Position numbers and translations under genes: made by a program. A stretch of 64,000 bases of DNA from Pseudarthrobacter sp. NamB4 (lineage in GTDB: Bacteria > Actinomycetota > Actinomycetes > Actinomycetales > Micrococcaceae), in contig NZ_VAHM01000009.1 in assembly GCF_005796185.1 (NCBI RefSeq), positions 62,001 through 126,000 on the forward strand. The letters run 5' to 3'. A model generated the notes under the pieces. It did not search any database, had not been told where the DNA came from, and was given only the letters and a program-made list of their open reading frames with translations. Positions 35,822 to 44,439 of the stretch are shown here, piece after piece (position 1 is the stretch's first letter; the number at the start of each line of letters is the position of its first letter).

Positions 35822-37273
35822 TCACCAGGGACTTGGTTTGTAGTCCTTGAGGAACACCCCGTACTGGTCCTCGCCGTTCTCGCCCATGACGATCGGATCG
35901 TAGACCCGGGCGGCCCCGTCCACCAGGTCCAGGGGTGCGTGGAAGCCTTCCTCCATAAGCCTGACCTTGGTGAAGTGCGGCCGCTCATCAGTGATCCAGC
36001 CCGTGTCCACTGCGGTCATGAGGATGCCGTCAGTCTCCAGCATCTCCTGGGCGCTGGTGCGCGTCATCATGTTGAGCGCTGCCTTGGCCATGTTGGTGTG
36101 CGGATGGCCGGGTCCCTTGTAAGCGCGGGAGAACTGGCCTTCCATGGCAGAGACGTTCACGATGTACTTCCGCCGGGCAGTGGAGCGCTTCATGGCACCG
36201 CGCAGCCGGCTCACCAGGAGGAACGGCGCCGTCACGTTGCACAGCTGGACTTCGAGCATTTCCAGCGGGTCCACCTCGTCAACCACCTGGGTCCAGCTGT
36301 TGATGGTGGCCAGGTCCGGGACCAGCCCGCCGGCGTCAATGGCGGTGCCGGATGCGATGCGTTCCAGCGAAGCGGAACCTGTGGAAAGAGCCAGCGACGT
36401 GATGGCGTCCCCGGCGAGGACCGGGTGCTCCGTGACGCTGCCGGCCAAAGCCAAGGGGTGCCTGTCGTGCGCATGGCCGAACGTCAGCAGCTCAGGGCCG
36501 CCGTTGGCCTGCTCCAGGGCGGCCGGAAGCGGCTCGTCCTCCGCGTCCACCAGGGGCTTGTAGGCGTTCCCTGAGCGACGGACGGTCTGGGCTGCGTTGT
36601 TGATGATGATGTCCAGCGGGCCGGCCTCGTTGAGCGAGTCCGTGAGGGCCATGACCTGGGCGGGGTCCCGCAGGTCAATGCCCACGATCCGGAGCCGGTG
36701 CAGCCAGTCGGCGCTGTCCTCCATGGCGGCGAACCGGCGGGCGGCGTCCTTAGGGAACCGTGTGGTGATGGTGGTGTGCGCGCCGTCCCGGAGCAGGCGG
36801 AGGGCGATGTACATCCCGATTTTCGCGCGGCCCCCGGTGAGCAGCGCGCGGCGGCCGGTGAGGTCGGTCCGGGCGTCCCGCTTGCCGTGGCTGAAGGCTG
36901 CGCACTCGGGGCACAGCTGGTGGTAGAAAGCATCCACCTGGGTGTAGTGCTGTTTGCAGATGTAGCAGGGGCGGGACCGGATAAGGTGTCCGGCCACCTT
37001 GCCGGTGACGGACGGCGCCAGCTTATTGCCGCGGGTCTCGTCGTCAATGCGGTCCGGGGCGGCGGTGGCCGTCATGGCCAGCACGGCCCTGTCCGCCTCC
37101 GAGATCAGGTCACGCTTGGTGACCCGGCGGTGCCTCTTGACTGCCTTGAACATCTTGCCGGTAGCGCGCCGCACCGAGATGTAGTCCGGGTGCTCCTCGT
37201 CATAGGCGTGGATCGTATTCAGGACCTTGAGGCAGGCCTGAATTTCCTCGGGGGTCAGATCGGGGGAGCTCAT
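35822..37273 (-). CDS. SDR oxidoreductase with N-terminal zinc-finger domain
   Basis: A 483-residue protein. Residues 1-145 hold a helical region and a treble-Cys zinc-finger-like segment (RPCYICKQHYTQVD...LCPECAAFSHG). From 146 an SDR domain begins, RRALLTGGRAKIGMYIALRLLRDG, with DIIINNAAQT and a Ser/Tyr/Lys region around VNVSAMEGQFSRAYKGPGHPHTNMAKAAL. The usual Y-x3-K spacing is not obvious; Tyr in RAYKG and Lys in NMAK are ten residues apart. The finger-SDR fusion is unusual for a metabolic SDR. Substrate unknown. It lies downstream of glgC on the same strand. Confidence 0.75.
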   Translation of the reverse strand: MSSPDLTPEEIQACLKVLNTIHAYDEEHPDYISVRRATGKMFKAVKRHRRVTKRDLISEADRAVLAMTATAAPDRIDDETRGNKLAPSVTGKVAGHLIRSRPCYICKQHYTQVDAFYHQLCPECAAFSHGKRDARTDLTGRRALLTGGRAKIGMYIALRLLRDGAHTTITTRFPKDAARRFAAMEDSADWLHRLRIVGIDLRDPAQVMALTDSLNEAGPLDIIINNAAQTVRRSGNAYKPLVDAEDEPLPAALEQANGGPELLTFGHAHDRHPLALAGSVTEHPVLAGDAITSLALSTGSASLERIASGTAIDAGGLVPDLATINSWTQVVDEVDPLEMLEVQLCNVTAPFLLVSRLRGAMKRSTARRKYIVNVSAMEGQFSRAYKGPGHPHTNMAKAALNMMTRTSAQEMLETDGILMTAVDTGWITDERPHFTKVRLMEEGFHAPLDLVDGAARVYDPIVMGENGEDQYGVFLKDYKPSPW

Positions 37274-37353
37274 TGGACCAATTTTACAGGCCGCCGGTGC
37301 AGGATTAAGCCCGCTGGCGGTGCCTGCAAGACCGCCGGCGCGGGCTGACAGAA

Positions 37354-38763
37354 CTAGGAGACCCGGGCCCCGCTGGCGGAGTCCGCAGCAGCCGCAGCGT
37401 GCGTTTCAGCTACCTTGTCCACGGATTCCCGCAGCTCCGGGTACTGTTCCGCTGCAGCCTTGACGGCATTCGGGACGAGGTGCAGGTTCTTGGCGGCGAG
37501 CTGGCGTTCCTCATCGCCCGGTTCCGGGACTTCCTGGCCCTTGGAAAGCACGGTGATGCCGGAATCCGTGACCTTGAAGCCGCGTGCCCGGTCCAGGTCG
37601 GCGTCCAGCCCGATGGCGGCGCCGGCCGGCACCTTGACGTTCTTGTCGATGATGGCCCGGTTGATCACGGCACCTTCGCCCACCTGCACCTTGTCCATCA
37701 GGACCGAGTCGATCACCCGGCTGCTGGTTGCCACGTAGACGTCATTGGATAGGACCGAGCCTTCCACCACGCCGCCGGAGATCACCACGCCGCTGGACAC
37801 GATCGAGTCCAGCGCCGTTCCCACCGTGTTGTTCAGGCCGCGGACAAACTTGGCCGGCGGGGAAATGCTCTGCCGGGTGTAGATGGGCCATTCGGAGTTG
37901 TACAGGTTGAAGACCGGCAGCGGGGAGATCAGGTCCATGTGGGCGTCGTAGAAGGAGTCGATGGTGCCCACGTCCCGCCAGTAGGTGCGGTCGCGTTCCG
38001 TGGAACCGGGAATCTCGTTCAGCGTGAAGTCATAGACGCCCGCCTCACCCTGATTGACGAAGTAGGGGATGATGTCCCCGCCCATGTCGTGCTTGGTGTC
38101 CAGGCGTTCGGCGTCCACGTGCAGTGCTGCCACCAGGGCGTCGGCGTCAAAGACGTAGTTGCCCATGGAGGCGAGGAACTGCGAGGGATCGGCTGCCAGG
38201 CCGGGCGTGGTGGCAGGCTTTTCCACGAAGGCGGCAATCTTCTGGGGATCGTTCTGGTCCACCTCGATGACGCCGAACTGGTTGGCCATGTGGAGCGGCT
38301 GGCGCACGGCAGCCACGGTGGCCTTGGCGCCGCTGTTCACGTGCTGCGCCACCATCTGGGCAAAATCCATCCGGTATACGTGGTCAGCGCCCACCACCAC
38401 CACGATGTCCGGGTTGGCGTCATGGATCAGGTTCAGTGACTGGTAGATGGCGTTGGCGCTGCCCAGGAACCAGCTCTTGCCCACGCGCTGCTGCGCGGGC
38501 ACCGAGGCGACATAGTTGCCCAGCTGGGTGGACATGCGCCAGGTCTCGGAGATGTGGCGGTCAAGGCTGTGGGATTTGTACTGCGTCAGGACCACGATCT
38601 GCAGGTAGCGCGAATTCACCAGGTTGGACAGCGCGAAGTCAATCAGGCGGTAGCTTCCGGCGAAGGGTACAGCAGGTTTGGCCCGGTCTGCCGTCAGTGG
38701 CATCAGTCTGTTTCCCTCGCCACCTGCGAGGACAATGGCCAGGACTTTTTTGTTCAACGGCAT
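37354..38763 (-). CDS. glgC: Glucose-1-phosphate adenylyltransferase GlgC
   Basis: A 469-residue nucleotidyltransferase. The N-terminal motif [27 protein letters not shown] binds ATP and glucose-1-phosphate; [14 protein letters not shown] carries the catalytic Asp; the C-terminal left-handed beta-helix is seen as [18 protein letters not shown] and [12 protein letters not shown]. It makes ADP-glucose for glycogen (or for maltose-1-phosphate in the GlgE route). ATG 38761-38763 is used; the upstream frame extension is not homologous. The C-terminus is longer than usual (about 50 extra Ala/Glu-rich residues). It is divergent from glgA, 93 bases away. Confidence 0.95.
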   Translation of the reverse strand: MPLNKKVLAIVLAGGEGNRLMPLTADRAKPAVPFAGSYRLIDFALSNLVNSRYLQIVVLTQYKSHSLDRHISETWRMSTQLGNYVASVPAQQRVGKSWFLGSANAIYQSLNLIHDANPDIVVVVGADHVYRMDFAQMVAQHVNSGAKATVAAVRQPLHMANQFGVIEVDQNDPQKIAAFVEKPATTPGLAADPSQFLASMGNYVFDADALVAALHVDAERLDTKHDMGGDIIPYFVNQGEAGVYDFTLNEIPGSTERDRTYWRDVGTIDSFYDAHMDLISPLPVFNLYNSEWPIYTRQSISPPAKFVRGLNNTVGTALDSIVSSGVVISGGVVEGSVLSNDVYVATSSRVIDSVLMDKVQVGEGAVINRAIIDKNVKVPAGAAIGLDADLDRARGFKVTDSGITVLSKGQEVPEPGDEERQLAAKNLHLVPNAVKAAAEQYPELRESVDKVAETHAAAAADSASGARVS

Positions 38764-38856
38764 GATGGTCGCTCCTGTACGCCTTCGTAACTCCCCAAGA
38801 CAGTCCGGCATGCCCGGACTCCTTCACACTAGAACACTTAAGCGTGAGGGACTACC

Positions 38857-40071
38857 TTGGGTCTTGTGCGAATAGACATTGTGACCAAAGAGTTCCCGCC
38901 GGAGATCTACGGTGGCGCCGGAGTCCACGTAGCAGAATTGAGCAGGGTGCTTAGTAAGCATGTTGACCTGCAGGTTCGTGCTTTCGGTGCTCCCCGGGAC
39001 ACCGATTACCACGGCGCCACCGTGACCTCCTACCAGGTTCCGGAGGACCTGGACGGGGCTAACGCGGCAGTGCAGACCCTTGGGGTGGACCTTCGGATTG
39101 TCCCGGACGTCGAAGGGGCGGACCTTGTCCATTCGCACACCTGGTACGCCAACATGGCAGGCCACCTCGCCTCCCTGCTTCACGGCATCCCCCATGTGCT
39201 GAGCGCCCACAGCCTGGAGCCGCTGCGCCCCTGGAAGGCGGAGCAGCTCGGCGGTGGCTACGCTCTGTCCTCCTGGGTGGAGAAAACCGCCTATGAGGCT
39301 GCCGCCGCGATCATCGCCGTGTCAGAGGGGATGCGCCAGGACATCCTGCGCAGCTACCCCAACGTGGACCCCGCAAAGGTCCGGGTGGTCCACAACGGCA
39401 TCGACGTGCAGCTTTGGCAGCGTGATGAAAACGACGACGCCGTCCGTGCCCTGGGCATCGATCCGGCGAAGCCGAGCGTCGTCTTTGTGGGCAGGAACAC
39501 GCGCCAGAAGGGCGTCCCCTACCTTCTCCGGGCGGCGGCGAAGTTGCCCGCCGACGTCCAGCTGGTCCTGTGCCTGGGTGCAGCGGACACGCCCGAACTG
39601 GCTGCCGAGACTGCGCGCCTCATCGAGGACCTGCAGCGCGAGCGCACCGGTGTGGTGCTCATCGAACGCATGCTGCCCCGCAACGAGCTCATCCAGGTCC
39701 TCAGCCACGCCACCGCCTTCGCCTGCCCTTCGATCTATGAGCCGCTGGGCATTGTGAACCTGGAGGCCATGGCCTGCGGAGCCGCAGTGGTGGCCAGCGC
39801 CACCGGCGGTATTCCCGAGGTGGTGGACCACGGACAGACCGGACTTCTCGTGGACCTTGAACAGGTCACGGACGGCACCGGGACGCCCCTCGATCCGGAG
39901 AAGTTCGTCACCGAATTCGCCGCCGCCCTTACGGAGGTGGTTTCAGATCCCGAGCGGGCCAGCGCCATGGGCCAGGCCGGCCGCCTGCGCGCAGAGAAGC
40001 ACTTCTCTTGGGAATCCATTACCGAAACCACCCTCGAGGTTTACCGGTCGGTGCTGCCGGCTTCCAGCTGA
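38857..40071 (+). CDS. glgA: Glycogen synthase / GlgM-type glycosyltransferase (GT4)
   Basis: A GT4 protein of about 400 residues: N-terminal DIVTKEFPPEIYGGAGVHVAEL, donor-site motif VVFVGRNTRQKGVPYLL, and the E-x7-E motif in YEPLGIVNLEAMACGAAVVAS. It matches the actinobacterial GlgA/GlgM group that uses ADP-glucose to extend glycogen or make maltose-1-phosphate. TTG 38857 has a well-spaced GAGGG behind it; GTG 38866 (MRIDIVTKEF) matches the usual N-terminus, so the start is uncertain by three codons. Divergent from glgC. Confidence 0.93.
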   Translation: MGLVRIDIVTKEFPPEIYGGAGVHVAELSRVLSKHVDLQVRAFGAPRDTDYHGATVTSYQVPEDLDGANAAVQTLGVDLRIVPDVEGADLVHSHTWYANMAGHLASLLHGIPHVLSAHSLEPLRPWKAEQLGGGYALSSWVEKTAYEAAAAIIAVSEGMRQDILRSYPNVDPAKVRVVHNGIDVQLWQRDENDDAVRALGIDPAKPSVVFVGRNTRQKGVPYLLRAAAKLPADVQLVLCLGAADTPELAAETARLIEDLQRERTGVVLIERMLPRNELIQVLSHATAFACPSIYEPLGIVNLEAMACGAAVVASATGGIPEVVDHGQTGLLVDLEQVTDGTGTPLDPEKFVTEFAAALTEVVSDPERASAMGQAGRLRAEKHFSWESITETTLEVYRSVLPASS

Positions 40072-40090
40072 CCGTCCCTTACCGTAATAC

Positions 40091-40136
40091 GACGACGGCG
40101 CCGCTTCCCTCGCGAGGGGAACGGCGCCGCCGTCGT
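40091..40136. terminator. Bidirectional terminator between glgA and fadE5-like gene
   Basis: GACGACGGCGCCG (40091-40103) and CGGCGCCGCCGTCGT (40122-40136) pair over 13 bases around a CCTCGCGAGG-containing loop that itself is self-complementary. It lies 20 bases after the glgA stop and 18 bases before the stop of the convergent acyl-CoA dehydrogenase gene, so it can serve both. Confidence 0.8.
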
Positions 40137-40153
40137 TAAGGCAGTTGGGGACG

Positions 40154-42283
40154 TCAGCCGCGCTTGCCCGGCGCAGTCCTGGCCAGCAGGAACTTCTCCT
40201 CCACCGGAGCCGCCCCGCTGGCACGCTGGCTGCGGAAGTAGGCGCGCGCCTCGTCCTGCCGCTCCTTTTCTGCGCCGGTGGCGATCGCGGCCCGCACATG
40301 GTCCGGGCTGTAGCCGAAGGCCTCCACGAGGTCCAGCGCATGCGGACGGATCTTCACCAGCAGCCGGTTGATGTACTCGCCAACGGTGCGGGCCCGCTGC
40401 ATGGAGAGCCGGCCGTTCATGAGGTACCAGGAGAGGTTCTTCTCGATCAGCGACAGGCCGAAAAGGTCCCGCAGCCAGGTGAGTACCGTCCTGGTGCCGG
40501 GGTCCCTAACGTCGCGGAGTGCCTCGGTGAAGGCCTCCCACTGCAGCAGCTCGGCGTGCGCCTGGGCGGCGTCAATGAGTTCGTTCTGGTGCCGGTTGAA
40601 CAGGGCGGCCCCCTTTTCCTGGGAGAGGCGGTTGCTGCCCCTGAGCGAGCCTGCTGCTTCCGCCACCATCGTCTGCACCCGGTCGGTGAGGAGCGCGCGC
40701 TGGCCTTCCTCGTCACGCAGGGCAATGGCGGCCCTTTGGACCGATCCGGTGTCCGCCATGAACTGGGCCACCTGGCGGAGGCCGGTGCGGTGGATCGCGG
40801 CGCCGGTTGCCTGGCCCACCACGTAGCGGGCGAGCACTCCGAAGTCCACGTTCCGGAACTCCTTGGCGTAATCGGCAAGGAGGCGTTTGGCCACCAGTTG
40901 CAGCAGCACTGTGTTGTCGCCCTCGAACGTGGCATAGACGTCCAGGTCCGCCCGCAGGGACGCAAAGCGGTTCTCGATCAGGAACCCGGCGCCGCCGCAG
41001 GCCTCGCGGCATTCCTGCAGGGTGTCCAGCGCGTGCCAGGTGCTGAGGGGCTTGAGCGCGGCGGCGAGGGTTTCGAGGTCCTGGCGGTCCCCGTCGGTGT
41101 CGTGCGCTCCGGAGAAGACGTCGTCAAACTTCTGTAGCAGCTGTTCGTGCGCGAAACCGGCGGCGTAAGTAGTGGCCAGCCGGGTGAACAGGCGCCGCTG
41201 GTGCCGCTGGTAGTCAAGCAGGACTTCCTCTTCGGTGTGGGAGGAGGCGTTGAACTGGCGGCGCTCGGCGGCGTAGCGGATGGCGGCCTGCAGTGCCATC
41301 TTCGATGCAGCCACGGCGGCGCCGTCCAGTGACACCCGGCCCTGCACGAGGGTTCCGAGCATTGTGAAAAACCGACGGCCGGGGCTGGCGATGGGGGAGG
41401 TGTACGTTCCGTCCGGAGCCACATCACCGTAACGGTTCAGGAGGTTCGTGCGCGGAATGCGGACCTGGGTGAAGTGCAGGCGGCCGTTGTCGAGGCCGTT
41501 CAGTCCCCCCTTGATGCCGTCGTCCTCGCCCCCGATGCCCGGCAGGAACTCCTTCGTGGCCGGGTCCCGCAGGTCCACGTAAAAGGCGTGGACACCATGG
41601 TTGACCCCGCGTGTCACCAGCTGGGCGAACACCACCGCCCCGAGTCCGTCGATGGCGGCGTTGCCGATGTAGTCCTTCCAGGCCGCACGAAACGGGGTGT
41701 GCACCACGAATTCCTCCGTTTGGGGATCGTAGGTGGCCGTCGTGGCGATGCTTGCCACGTCGGAGCCATGTCCCGTTTCGGTCATGGCAAAACATCCCGG
41801 GATGTCCAGGTTCATGATGCCGGGGAGCCACTTGGCGTGGTGTACCGCGGTGCCCAGGTGCATGACCGCGGAACCGAAGAGGCCCCATTGCACCCCGGCT
41901 TTGATCTGGAGTGAGGGATCGGCCACCACGAGTTCCTCGAACCCGGCGATGTTTCCGCCATGGTCGTCGGAACCGCCCAGCGCTGCCGGGAAGGCACGGT
42001 GGACTGCCTCATTTTCCACAAGGTACTTCAGCTGGCCGAACACCCTGTTCCGGTGCTCACTGTGAGTCAGGCCTTCGACCTTGTGCAGCTCGGGACGTGC
42101 TGCCAGGTCACGGGCCTGGAGCCGGACCGCTGACCACTTGCCCAGCAGCTGCCGGCCCAATGCCTCGACGTCGACGGCGGGGTTGGGCCGGGTGGGCTCG
42201 GAGCGGGTGGGGCCGGTTGCGGGTTTGCCGGGGGCTGCGGCGCCCTGCCCCTTGCCGGCGGGGCGGTCCACTACTTCAGTCAT
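40154..42283 (-). CDS. Acyl-CoA dehydrogenase/oxidase, FadE5-like
   Basis: A 709-residue flavoprotein. The acyl-CoA dehydrogenase N-domain and middle domain show FAMTETGHGSDVASIATTATYD and LDNGRLHFTQVRIPRTNLLNRYGDV; the C-terminal helical part has GVSLDGAAVAASKMALQAAIRYAAERRQF and ECREACGGAGFL then TFEGDNTVLL (catalytic Glu/Arg region). Length and domain order fit the acyl-CoA-oxidase-like group containing M. tuberculosis FadE5 (Rv0244c). It oxidises acyl-CoA to 2-enoyl-CoA. In M. tuberculosis fadE5 is divergent from fadA2-fabG4-htdX, exactly as here, with a TetR gene added. Confidence 0.85.
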   Translation of the reverse strand: MTEVVDRPAGKGQGAAAPGKPATGPTRSEPTRPNPAVDVEALGRQLLGKWSAVRLQARDLAARPELHKVEGLTHSEHRNRVFGQLKYLVENEAVHRAFPAALGGSDDHGGNIAGFEELVVADPSLQIKAGVQWGLFGSAVMHLGTAVHHAKWLPGIMNLDIPGCFAMTETGHGSDVASIATTATYDPQTEEFVVHTPFRAAWKDYIGNAAIDGLGAVVFAQLVTRGVNHGVHAFYVDLRDPATKEFLPGIGGEDDGIKGGLNGLDNGRLHFTQVRIPRTNLLNRYGDVAPDGTYTSPIASPGRRFFTMLGTLVQGRVSLDGAAVAASKMALQAAIRYAAERRQFNASSHTEEEVLLDYQRHQRRLFTRLATTYAAGFAHEQLLQKFDDVFSGAHDTDGDRQDLETLAAALKPLSTWHALDTLQECREACGGAGFLIENRFASLRADLDVYATFEGDNTVLLQLVAKRLLADYAKEFRNVDFGVLARYVVGQATGAAIHRTGLRQVAQFMADTGSVQRAAIALRDEEGQRALLTDRVQTMVAEAAGSLRGSNRLSQEKGAALFNRHQNELIDAAQAHAELLQWEAFTEALRDVRDPGTRTVLTWLRDLFGLSLIEKNLSWYLMNGRLSMQRARTVGEYINRLLVKIRPHALDLVEAFGYSPDHVRAAIATGAEKERQDEARAYFRSQRASGAAPVEEKFLLARTAPGKRG

Positions 42284-42284
42284 G

Positions 42285-43007
42285 TCAATGTCCTTCGTTG
42301 GTGCTGACAGGTGGCTTGGTGGTGCTGGAAGGGCTCAATTCGGGGGCTATGCCGACGCACAGCCACGCTGTGATTTGGCGTGCCATCGCTTCCTGGCCGG
42401 GTTTGTCGGGGGAATCGGGGGTGCCAAGCCACTGTTCGCCGGCGTTGCGCACCAGGCCGATCGCGGCCTTGGGCCAGTAGCCGATGACAGCCTGTTTGCC
42501 GTCACCCAGGTGCATCCTCATAGGGGCGGCAATCATCTCCGCCACGGCATCGAAGAAATGGCCCAGCGCGCCTGAAACTGACGCCGATGGCGCCGCGCCC
42601 TCGGCGTCGCCGCTGCCGGAGCGGGTGACGAAGGTGTAGACGTTCGGGCTGGTGTCCGCCATCTGCAGGTAGGCCGAGACCATGGCCAGCAGCCCTTCGC
42701 GCGGCGTCTGTGCACTTTGTGCCGCTTCCTGGATCCGGCGCTGCATCTGGCTCAGGACCACTTCACCCACCGCCTGCTGGAGCCCGGCCTTGTCCCCGAA
42801 GTAGCGGTAAAACACGGATTTTGACGTTCCGGCGGCGGCTGCGATCTCCTCCATGGAGGCATCGCTGCCCAGGGCGTGGACCGCCCTGCGTGCGGACTTG
42901 ATCAGCTCCCTCCGCCGCTCTTCCCTATGGCTTTGCCAACGCGAGGAGCGGCCGTCAGGGCTGGCGGCTGGCGAAGGCGCAGCTATGTCGGGCGGGGGGA
43001 GGTTCAC
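42285..43007 (-). CDS. TetR-family transcriptional regulator of the lipid locus
   Basis: A 240-residue regulator. A proline-rich 33-residue leader precedes the TetR DNA-binding domain: RRRELIKSARRAVHALGSDASMEEIAAAAGTSKSVFYRYFGDKAGL (helix-turn-helix with recognition helix SKSVFYRYF). The rest is an all-helical ligand domain. I place the start at GTG 43005-43007, which abuts the palindromic operator, implying a leaderless mRNA; a downstream start at the DNA-binding domain is possible. It ends 1 base before the fadE5-like start, suggesting co-transcription, and should sense an acyl-CoA. Confidence 0.85.
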   Translation of the reverse strand: MNLPPPDIAAPSPAASPDGRSSRWQSHREERRRELIKSARRAVHALGSDASMEEIAAAAGTSKSVFYRYFGDKAGLQQAVGEVVLSQMQRRIQEAAQSAQTPREGLLAMVSAYLQMADTSPNVYTFVTRSGSGDAEGAAPSASVSGALGHFFDAVAEMIAAPMRMHLGDGKQAVIGYWPKAAIGLVRNAGEQWLGTPDSPDKPGQEAMARQITAWLCVGIAPELSPSSTTKPPVSTNEGH

Positions 43008-43038
43008 GATACCCAGCGTATCAGGTACGCTGGGTATC
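43008..43038. promoter_or_regulatory. Perfect 13+13 bp palindromic operator
   Basis: GATACCCAGCGTA (43008-43020) and TACGCTGGGTATC (43026-43038) are exact reverse complements separated by five bases. The element sits between the divergent TetR gene and fadA2-like gene, directly against the TetR start codon. On the minus strand the inner TACGCT could serve as a -10 box seven bases before the GTG. This is the expected binding site of the TetR protein controlling both directions; binding is inferred. Confidence 0.85.
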
Positions 43039-43068
43039 GGTAACCACACGTAACCCGAGGAGTCAGCC

Positions 43069-44430
43069 ATGTCCATTGAGGGACAGCCCACCGCCGGACC
43101 CGAAGAACAGGGCACCCGTCCTGCCAGCACCCCTTCCACGCGCAGGGCAGTCATCGTTGGGGGCAACCGGATCCCCTTCGCCCGCGCCGGCGGGGCCTAC
43201 GCGAAGTCGTCCAACCTGGACATGCTGACCGCCGCGCTGGACGGGCTCATTGCCCGGTTCGGCCTGCAGGACGAGCGCATCGGGGAAGTGGCTGCCGGTG
43301 CGGTGCTGAAGCACTCCAGGGATTTCAACCTGACACGCGAGGCCGTGCTGGGTTCGGCGCTTTCTGCAGAGACTCCCGCCTATGACCTCCAGCAGGCGTG
43401 TGCCACCGGCCTTGAGACCGTGGTGGGGCTGGCCAACAAGATCAAGCTGGGGCAGATAGAGTCCGCAATCGCAGGCGGGGTCGATTCTGCTTCAGATGCC
43501 CCTGTGGTGGTCAGCGAAGGCCTGCGGGAAGTGATCCTCGACCTCAACCGCGCCAAGACCCTTCCGCAGCGGCTGCAGGTCCTCAGCCGCCTGCGGCCCA
43601 AGGACCTTGCCCCGCTGGCGCCCGGCACCGCCGAGCCCAGGACGGGCCTTTCCATGGGTGAGCACCAGGCCCTGACCACAGCGCAGTGGAAAATCTCGCG
43701 ACAGGCCCAGGATGAACTGGCCTACAACAGCCACCGGAATTTGGCGTCCGCCTACGAATCGGGCTTCTTCGATGACCTCATCACCCCGTACAGGGGGCTG
43801 TCCCGGGACGGAAACCTCCGTCCCGACACCTCGCCGGAAAAACTGGCCGGCCTCAAGCCGGTGTTCGGCAGGAACCTCGGCGCTGATGCCACCATGACTG
43901 CCGGCAACTCGACGCCGCTGACCGACGGCGCCTCCACTGTCCTGTTGGCATCCGATGCCTGGGCGGATGCCCACGACCTGCCCAAGCTTGCGGCTGTGGT
44001 GGATGCCGAGGCAGCCGCTGTGGACTTCGTGCATGGCAAGGACGGACTGCTGATGGCTCCCGTGTTCGCCGTTCCTCGCCTGCTGGCCCGGCAGAACCTC
44101 ACCCTTGCGGACATCGACTTCTTTGAGATCCACGAAGCCTTCGCTGCCACGGTCCTCAGCACTCTCGCCGCGTGGGAGGACGAGGAGTTCGGCCGCAGCC
44201 GCCTGGGTCTGGAGGGTGCCTTCGGTAAAGTCGACCCGGCGCGACTGAATGTCAACGGCTCATCGCTGGCTGCGGGCCATCCCTTCGCGGCCACCGGCGG
44301 CCGCATCGTTGCCTCGCTGGCCAAACAGCTTCATGCCAAGGGCAGCACCGATGGCCGGCCCGCCCGCGGACTGGTTTCCGTCTGCGCAGCTGGCGGCCAG
44401 GGCGTCGTCGCAATTCTCGAATCACTGTAG
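43069..44430 (+). CDS. Acetyl-CoA C-acyltransferase (thiolase), FadA2-like
   Basis: A 453-residue thiolase. The catalytic Cys is in YDLQQACATGLETVVG, the pair His in FFEIHEAFAATVLS and the C-terminal Cys/His loops in SSLAAGHPFAATGGR and VSVCAAGGQGVVAILE. It cleaves or forms 3-ketoacyl-CoA. The size and neighbours match FadA2 (Rv0243), a FadI-like trifunctional-type thiolase. The start is ATG 43069 with GGAG upstream. It leads the fadA2-fabG4-htdX operon and follows the palindromic operator. Confidence 0.92.
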   Translation: MSIEGQPTAGPEEQGTRPASTPSTRRAVIVGGNRIPFARAGGAYAKSSNLDMLTAALDGLIARFGLQDERIGEVAAGAVLKHSRDFNLTREAVLGSALSAETPAYDLQQACATGLETVVGLANKIKLGQIESAIAGGVDSASDAPVVVSEGLREVILDLNRAKTLPQRLQVLSRLRPKDLAPLAPGTAEPRTGLSMGEHQALTTAQWKISRQAQDELAYNSHRNLASAYESGFFDDLITPYRGLSRDGNLRPDTSPEKLAGLKPVFGRNLGADATMTAGNSTPLTDGASTVLLASDAWADAHDLPKLAAVVDAEAAAVDFVHGKDGLLMAPVFAVPRLLARQNLTLADIDFFEIHEAFAATVLSTLAAWEDEEFGRSRLGLEGAFGKVDPARLNVNGSSLAAGHPFAATGGRIVASLAKQLHAKGSTDGRPARGLVSVCAAGGQGVVAILESL

Positions 44431-44439
44431 GGGACACGG

